From NCBI GenBank assembly GCA_024803745.1, contig JANJXV010000017.1, positions 1,323,001-1,387,000 on the forward strand: a stretch of 64,000 nucleotides of DNA. The letters run 5' to 3'. Made by a program: the position numbers and the translations under genes. This document shows positions 56,652 through 64,000 of the stretch, piece after piece (position 1 is the first letter of the stretch; each line of letters starts with the position of its first letter). The DNA is from Megascapheus bottae (lineage: Eukaryota; Chordata; Mammalia; Rodentia; Geomyidae). Under the pieces are notes generated by a model. It made no database searches, was not told where the DNA came from, and saw only the letters and a program-made list of their open reading frames with translations.

Positions 56652-56690
<39 letters not shown>
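56652..56690. repeat. (GT)n microsatellite
   Basis: Uninterrupted GT run. Confidence 0.96.
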
Positions 56691-56692
<2 letters not shown>

Positions 56693-56757
56693 GGGTGTAT
56701 TTACACAGTCTTCTACATGAGAAGGAAGGAAAGAGACTGATGAGGATGATGATTTGT

Positions 56758-57003
56758 CATTTTAAACATATTTTTATCGTAATTCATAGAAGGTACATTA
56801 CTTAACAATCATTGCTACTCCTTCTCATGTTTTTGTCCCCATTTCCCTCCCCCATCTCTCCCCTCATCTTGTTTTCCCCTTCCCTATCATATTTCAAATA
56901 AACAAATAAACATATATACAATACATCAGATAGCAAGGTAAGATACTGTGACAATATGAGATAACCTGGGACAACAAAAGAGATGAGAAATAACATACTA
57001 CTT
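56758..57003 (-). mobile_element. L1 3'UTR fragment, minus strand
   Basis: The reversed L1 3' end (tttatcgtaattcatagaag, ccctcatcttgttttcccct) matches the 3'UTRs of the young L1 copies with moderate divergence. Confidence 0.82.
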
Positions 57004-57984
57004 TTAAATGGAAAATTCCAGGGATTTTTACTGTAATCATGGATGAAAACTTGAATTCTGGAGATACAAAGCTGGATTTATGTATCAGAGCTGTCCATAG
57101 CCTGATCTTACATAGATATGCAACTGAAAGCCTTTGTTTGTTTTCTTATTTGTAAAAGGATATAATGTATGTATTCCATTCATAAGTCATGTGAAAAGAT
57201 AACAAATTCATGAGATGTTAGTTATTTTTTATAAACATGCCAAACATGGCTGTTATGTCATTTCCAGAAATCAGATATTTGTTCTGTGTCTGAAATCCGT
57301 AACATAAAATATGTATGTAAATGGAATCATATCTGTGTACTAAAGGGTGGTGGATTGAACTACTTACTGCTTTATATTCATAGAGTTAACAATGTTTCCA
57401 TGAAGAATCAGAGTTAGATCACCATTTCTTTGTCACTATTCCAGGTTGGGTTGGAGTCAATTTATTGAGTTAAATGCAGATGACTTCTTTTGACCCGCAG
57501 TCAAATTATCTTGACAATTGAGTATGAGGCCAGATTACTAAATATCTTCATCCCAATCAGTGATACTTATCTCTGTAACTTGGGTGGAAAGCCAGAAAAG
57601 TGGCAGTTGTAAGGTAACTTTAAGAAGATTGATTGCTTAGAACATCTAGAAAAAAATTTTTATACCAATATTTATTTATGCCTGAGAGTTTATAGGAACA
57701 GAATTGGCCTTTCTCTCCATGATCCATCTCCATATTTTAATTGTTATTTGCTCTAACTCATGTACAATATTTCAAATTATATCTACTTCTCAAGCGAACA
57801 TTATTTTTTCTATAAATATTTGAATATTACCTTTCTTTAGTAGCTATCATTTCTCAATTATTTGTGCTTATATGAGCATACTTGAAAATGAAAAATTGAA
57901 TTTATGTTTTATTTTCTGACCTGCAATAGTATTTTGTGAATACTAAACTAGTAAAAGAGGAGTCAGATTTAGGTGATTTTTCTT
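57004..57984. other. No recognised feature
   Basis: Unique sequence. Confidence 0.4.
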
Positions 57985-58192
57985 GTCAGTACTGTGTCTT
58001 GAACTCAGAGTCTTGATGCTGTCTCTTCCATTTTCACTCGGGCAGGCACTCTATCACTTAAGCCACAGGGTCACTTCCAGCTTTTTGGTTAGTCAGAGAT
58101 GAATCTCATACACTTTCCTGCCTGGGCTGGCATCTTCAGATCTCACCTTCCTGAGTAGCTAGGATTACAGATGTGAAACATTGACTTCTAGC
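57985..58192 (-). repeat. Composite 7SL-headed SINE, minus strand
   Basis: The reversed right monomer (gtcagtactgtgtcttgaac) and reversed 7SL-like head (ctgagtagctaggattacag). Confidence 0.7.
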
Positions 58193-59160
58193 AAAAGTTA
58201 TAGATTTTTTAGTCTAGTTAGTGTGTTTGTGTGTGTGTTATTGGAGACTAAACACAGGTCTTGACTCATGCTAGGTAAATACCATCTAATTCATAAACCC
58301 AGTTCTGTGGCCTACATATTGATTAGTTTATTTTATATTTTTATTTCTTTATTTTGGAGCTAATAAATCAGTTTTTTGATTCTCATACTTTTGTAGGCAT
58401 AAGCCATGAATAATATTTTGTTCTTATCAACTAGCAAAGTAACCCTGCTTCCAACATTCTTGAGAATATTTTAGGCCTCTGAAGAACATTTTAAATTAAA
58501 TTTAGCTATTTGAATGATGATGAAAAAAATAAAGGCTTTGGTTATATCTGTATATTACAAAATGTAGTATTTTTAATATAAGCCCATAATTTCATTGACC
58601 AAATATACTTTAAGGTTCAGAACTTTTGAATTTTTAAGCATTTAAAATAGTATATATCTCATATATTCTATCACACTCCAAAAGAGGTTTTGAGAAGCAT
58701 CCTTAACTGAACACATTAGCACTTTTGCAATGAAAGTTATGAATATTCAGAAAGTGGGAATAAGCAAATAAAAAATCTTCAAATTAATTAGCTTAGGTTT
58801 TACTACCACAGCTGTTTATATTACATGAAGTATTGCTGCCAAAGTGACTTATGAAAAAGTTATACATTTTCATAACATTTTGAAATTTGGAATACTGATT
58901 TGGTTTTATAGGACTATCTCCTAAAGAGTACTAGTATTGGATACTTGTATTTGGCTTGAGAGACAAGTAGGGATGGTATTGTCGATTCTAGGAGTAGAAA
59001 AAGTAGAATACAGAATATGTTTATAATGTTTTCTAGGTACTAGAGAAAGTGAATGGACAAAATCAGGATGGAAAAAAATTGCCCCAAAATTAAAATGCTA
59101 CCAAGATTTTCCTGCCTTAATGTTTGTTATACAAATACTTATTTCACCTACAGCAAAATT
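58193..59160. other. No recognised feature
   Basis: Unique AT-rich sequence with a short GT run near 58225. Confidence 0.4.
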
Positions 59161-59164
59161 CATG

Positions 59165-59455
59165 TTATGGTTTGGGTGCCCCTCCTGGAATTAATGTGCT
59201 GGAAACTTAGTTCCAGAATCACTATGGTGATAGTAGTTAAAGATGGGGCCTTTGGAAGTGATTAATGGAATCATAGATTAATGGGTTAAGAGATTACCAA
59301 GGGGAGGGGTTTGTATAAAGCCAAACTCCATCTGGCACACTTGCTCTGTCTTTCTATGTGATGCTCTTTCCCATGTAATGTTGCCTCAAGAAGAATCACA
59401 GGTGCTAAACAGAATTCTTTGCCATGCTCTGCCCAACTCACTTTATACCCCTATG
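59165..59455 (+). repeat. Ancient interspersed repeat, same type as 50897-51480
   Basis: tatggtttgggtgcccctcc, tgctggaaacttagttccag and atggggcctttggaagtgat recall an old mammalian repeat present in many genomes. Family not assigned. Confidence 0.45.
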
Positions 59456-60094
59456 AGAAAATTCAAAAAAATTCTACGATTAAAAAAAATTCTATCATCT
59501 TAGGGATTTTTTTTTCTGACAACAGAAAAGAGTCTGAGAGGCCCATGATGAGAGACATTTATGTAGTCACAACAGTGTTTCATCTCATTTCAGTTGCTTT
59601 TGATGCATCATGGTGCTGGTAATTCCATTAAAGAAAAGCACTTATACCTTAAAATATCCACATGGGATGCCTTGAGGATAAACTTCAGTCTATAGAGTCC
59701 TTGCCAGGACCATTTTGCTAATGGTTTCCCTTCCTCCCTTTGCTGAAAAGATCTTTGCTAGCCTCTTCCTGTAGCTCTTTACAGGTCTTAGAATGCCTTG
59801 CTCTATTTTGTGAGTACCACCATGCAGTACTCCATGGTATATTTTATTGCTATTTCACTTGCCTAGTATTGTTGGCACAGAGGTTAGTCTCAGAAGTGAT
59901 AGCTTCACCTGTTGGAGTCTTTTTGAATATCTGACACCTGAATTATTCCCAACATGCCTGAAGACAACTGATGGAGAAGCCTATTTTATTACTGGTGTCA
60001 TTAACAGAAAGTCACACAATGATTCACACTTAGTCTTTGGATGCAGGCATGCAGTACATTCCTGTGTTTGTCTACTTGTCCAGCAGGCATTTGT
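59456..60094. other. No recognised feature
   Basis: Unique sequence left of the L1 insertion. Confidence 0.4.
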
Positions 60095-60112
60095 AAGAAT
60101 CCTACTGGCTGA

Positions 60113-61258
60113 CTACAGAGTGGGAGAATATATTCACTAACCAACAGACAAAGGCCTCATATCTAAAATATATCAACAGCTCAAAAAATTGAATCACTCC
60201 AAAACTAATCTCCAAAGTAACAACCATCCCATTAAATGATGGGCCAAAGACTTAAAGAGAGTCTTCTCTGAAGAAGAAATAAAAATGGCTTATAGACACA
60301 AAAAGAAATGCTTGACATCTCTGGTCATAAAAGAAATGCAAATCAAAGCAACTCTAAGATTCCACCTCACTCCAGTTAGAATGGCCAGGATCAAGAAAAC
60401 TAATAACAACAGATGCTGGAGGGGATGTGGCCAGGAGGGATCACTACTCCACTCTTGGTGGGAGTGTAAACTGGTTCAGCCACTATGGAAAGCAGTATGG
60501 AAGTTCCTCAAAAGACTAAACATAGAGCTCCCCTATGACCCAGCAAATTCACTCCTTGGCATTTACCCAATTGTCCAGAAACAAGGACATACTAAATCCA
60601 CTAGCCCAACAATGTTCATTGCAGCACTAGTCACCATAGCAAAGATATGGAGCCAACCCAGATGTCCCTCAGTTGATGAGTGGATCAACAAGATGTGGTA
60701 TTCATACGTAATGTAATTATATGCTGCTGTCAGAAAGAACGACATCACCCCATCTGTAAGGAAATGGAAAGACTTAGAAAAAATCATATTAAGTGAAGTA
60801 AGCCAGACTCAAAGGAACATATGCTCAATGGTTTGTCATAATGAGTAGAAACCCTGGACTGTCCTAGAAGAGGTTTACAATAGAACAAAACCTAGATACA
60901 TAAGGCCATATTGTATGACACTAAATGAAAGGACCTCCAGGATATAGAAACAAAAACCACATAATGAGTGATTGTTGCCCTTAATGTAATATGCAATCTC
61001 TCATTTCTTTTGCTGTTCCTTGGTTAGCTCATATTGTTACAGTATTTCACCTTGCTATCTGATATACTGTATATATGCTTATTTGGTTATTTGAGATAGG
61101 ATAGGGAAGGGGGAAAACAAGATGAGGGGCAGGGGTGGGGGAGAGAAATGGGGACCAAGATATGGGAAAGGGTATCAATGTTTGTGAAGTAATGCACCTT
61201 CTATCTGGTGAATATAATGTAACCCTTCTATTAAATTACAATAAAACATATTAAAAAA
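60113..61258 (+). mobile_element. Young L1, 5'-truncated
   Basis: ORF2 C-terminal part (Cys-rich motif [18 protein letters not shown] at about 60416-60469), 3'UTR and A-rich tail. An 18-bp direct repeat with one mismatch (aagaatcctactggctga) lies at 60095-60112 and 61259-61276. The ORF2 frame at 60285-60716 ends early at a TAA. Confidence 0.93.
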
Positions 61259-61276
61259 AAGAATCCTAGTGGCTGA

Positions 61277-61703
61277 GAAGAGCTCATGAATATCACTGGA
61301 TAGCTGCCTGTCAGGAACTTTTTGGCACTTTTCAGCACCGGAATGGTAGTCATAAGTTCAACCAAGTATTTTACACCTTTGCAATGCAGTAGGTCAAGGC
61401 ATCATTCATTGTTTCGCATATGAGAAACCCAAGAAGGAAGTCAACTGTTATAGCTCATATATGGTTTTGGCTTTGACATACAATCTGGGTTCAAAATTTT
61501 TCAAACAACTTATTTGAATGGCTGGTTTGGGAGAGTTAACAAACACGGTGATCCTGGAATGGTTACTTCTAGTATCTGTGGAAGGAGAATGATAGTTTCT
61601 GCTCCTTTTGGACTTATTAGGGCCATTTATGTGTGACTAGTTTATTAAAATGGTTGAGGAAAAAATCAGTTTGTTTTTCTCCCATTATTGTCTTCAGGCA
61701 TAT
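61277..61703. other. No recognised feature
   Basis: Unique sequence between two L1 insertions of opposite orientation. Confidence 0.4.
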
Positions 61704-64000
61704 TCTTTTATATATATATATTTTATTGTAATTAATAAAAGGGTTACATGATATTTGCCAGATAGAAGGTGCATTAATTCACATACATTGATACCCTTTC
61801 ACATGTCTTGGTACCAATTACCCTCCCCCCCTACCACACCCCCCATCTTGGTTTTCCCCCTTCCCTATCAAATTTCAAATAACCAAATACAAATAAATTC
61901 AGTATATCAGATAACAAAGTGAGATACTGTAACAATATGAGATAACCAAGGGACACCAAAGGAGATGAGAGATAACATAGTACATTAAGGACAACAGTCA
62001 TTCCTTATATGGCTTTTGTTTCAATATCCTGGGGGTCCTTTCAATTAGCTTCATACTATATGGCCTTATGTATCAAGGTTTTGCTCTATTGCAAATTTCT
62101 GCTAGTAGAGCCCAAGGTTTCTACTGATTATGACAAATGGAGGAAACCATTGAGCCTAAGTTCCTTTGAGTCTGGCTTACTTCACTTAATATGATTTTTT
62201 CTAAGTCTTTCCATTTCCTAACAAATGGGTTGATGTCGTCTTTTCTGACAGCAGCATAGAATTCCATTGTGTACAAATATCACACCTTGTTGATCCACTC
62301 ATCAACTGAGGGGCATCTAGGTTGGTTCCATATCTTTGCTATGGTGAATAGTGCTGCAATGAACATTGTTGTCCTAGTGGATTTAGTATGCCCTAGTTTC
62401 TGGATGGTTGGGTAAATGCCAAGTAGTGGAATTGCTGGGTCATAGGGGAGTTCTATGTTTAACCTTTTGAGGGACTGCCATACTGCTTTCCATAGTGGTT
62501 GAATGAGTTTGCACTCCCACCAACAGTGTAGTAGTGATCCCTCCAGGCCACATTACCTCCAGCATCTGTTATTATTCATTTTCCTGATCCTGGCCATTCT
62601 AACTGGAGTGAGGTGGAATCTTAGAGTTGTTTTGATTTGCATTTCTTTTTTTTTTGCCAGTCCTGGGCTTGAGTTCAGGGCCTGAGCACTGTACTTGGAC
62701 TTTCTCAAGACTAGAGCTCTACCACTTGAGCCTCAGCACCACTTCTGGCTTTTTTCTATGCATGTGGTACCGAGGAATTGAACCCAGGTCTTCATGCATG
62801 CTAGGCAAGCACTTTAACCACTAGGCCAAACTCCCAGCCCTTGATTTGCATTTCTTTTATGACCAGAGATGTTGAGCATTTCTTCATGTGTCTATAGGCC
62901 ATTTTTGTTTCTTCTTCAGAGAAAACTCTCTTTAGGTCTTTGGCCCATTTTTTAATGGGAGGGTTGTTATTTTGGAGATTAGTTTTGAAATGATTCATTT
63001 TTTTGAGTTGCTGATATATTTTAGATATGAGGACTTTGTCTGTTTTTTGGTTGGTGAAGATATTCTCCCACTCTGTAGGCTTCCTAATTAATTTACTAGC
63101 TATGTCCTTTGCCACACAAAAGCTCTGCATTTTAATGCAGTCCCACTTATCCAGCCTTTCTCTGATTTGTTGTGATTCTTGGTCCTTATTAAGAAAGTTT
63201 TGACCTATGCCAAGGAGGCCTAGTATATCTCATATTCTTTCTTGTAAAGTTTTCAGTGTTGCAGCTTTTACCTCCAGGTCTTTGATCCATTTGGAGTTAA
63301 TTCTAGTGCAAGGTGACAAAGAAGGATCCAACTTTAGTTTTCTGCATGTGCTTAACCAGTTCTGCCACAACAACTTGTTGAAGAGGCTGTCTTTCTTCCA
63401 TTCTATTTTTTTTGTTGGCTCCCTTGTTAAAGATTAGGTGGCCATAGCTCTGTGGTTTAATATCTGGGTCCTCAATTTTATTCCGTTGGTCTTCAGGCCT
63501 GTTCTTGTGCCAGTACCAAGCAGTTTTGATAATGATAGCCCTGTAATAGAGTCTAAAGTTTGGAATTGAAATTCCTCCAGTGCTGTTCTTTCTGCTAAGA
63601 AGTGTTTTTGCTATACGGGCTCTTTTATTATTCCATATGAAATTTTGAATTGCCTCTTCTATTCTTTAAAGAATGCAATTGGGATATTGATGGGTATTGT
63701 GTTGAATTTGTAGATAGCCCTTGGCAAGATTGTCATTTTCACAATGTTGATTCTTCCAATCCAGGAGCATGGGAGTTTTTTCCATTTCCTTAGTTCTGCT
63801 TTAATTTCCTTTTTTAGGGTTTTAAAGTTTTCATCAAAAAGGTCCTTTACATTCTTAGTTAAGCTAATTCCTAGGTACTTTATTTTCTTTGAGGCTATTG
63901 TGACAGGAGTTACTTTCCTGATTATTGCCTCGTTCCTCTCACTGTTAGCATAGAGGAAGGCAGTTGATTTTTGAGGGTTAATTTTATAGCCTGCTACCCT
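61704..64000 (-). mobile_element. Young L1, minus strand, continues past the window
   Basis: The reversed 3'UTR (61715-62150) and ORF2 back into the RT region (about 63950). Minus-strand ORF2 frames are broken at several points. The SINE at 62647-62840 interrupts it. The 5' end is outside the window. Confidence 0.92.
62647..62840 (-). repeat. IDL-Geo-like SINE, minus strand, nested in young L1
   Basis: Clean copy with the exact 15-bp direct repeat ttgatttgcatttct at 62632-62646 and 62841-62855. The insertion postdates the L1. Confidence 0.95.

Noticed and set aside
1..64000. CRISPR arrays, bacterial operons, ribosome binding sites
   Set aside because: The sequence is mammalian-type retroelement-rich DNA. 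The direct repeats found are SINE/LTR/L1 duplications and microsatellites, not spaced repeat arrays.

Overview
The window is vertebrate, almost certainly rodent, genomic DNA. I see no host protein-coding gene, rRNA, tRNA or CRISPR array. Nearly everything recognisable is retroelement-derived. The most abundant SINE has a tRNA-Ala/ID-like left half and a second tRNA-like right half. This matches the published description of IDL-Geo, restricted to Geomyoidea (kangaroo rats, pocket mice, pocket gophers), so a heteromyid or geomyid rodent is my best inference. The species cannot be proven from the window.

Layout, left to right. 1-4761 is the 5' part of a class II (betaretrovirus-like, ERVK-type) endogenous retrovirus on the minus strand (ERV-A), with broken gag and most of pro-pol deleted. 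4762-11822 is largely unique sequence with SINEs, old L1 3' ends and a 5'-truncated young L1. 11833-19343 is a full-length L1 on the plus strand with target-site duplications, intact ORF1 and broken ORF2. 19797-about 21720 is a deleted class I (gammaretrovirus-like) ERV on the minus strand. 24090-38134 is dominated by L1 fragments of several ages with nested SINEs. 38458-47432 is a complete class II provirus on the minus strand (ERV-B). 47439-60094 is mostly unique or very old sequence with SINEs and microsatellites. 60113-64000 holds two more young L1 copies in opposite orientations.

The centre of interest is ERV-B. It has 336-bp LTRs that I count as differing at two positions, a 6-bp target-site duplication, a tRNA-Lys3 primer binding site, a leader splice donor, an open gag and one uninterrupted dUTPase-protease-RT-RNase H-integrase frame. 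Gag and pro-pol overlap in the -1 relation, and an in-phase GGGAAAC heptamer lies 7 nt before an 8-bp GC hairpin. There is no second frame change between protease and polymerase. No env is visible. In its place are about 2.9 kb of non-coding sequence, largely shared with ERV-A, carrying SINE-derived sequence and a consensus splice donor. The element looks like a young envelope-less retrotransposon, and ERV-A looks like a deletion derivative of the same family.

The L1 copies show a family with a GC-rich 5'UTR containing about 106-bp tandem units, a YY1-like site near position +11 and, in the full-length copy, a duplicated 3' tail. A right-hand SINE monomer is shared by an ID-headed and a 7SL/B1-like-headed SINE family. 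All calls come from reading the sequence and from family knowledge; no database search was run.
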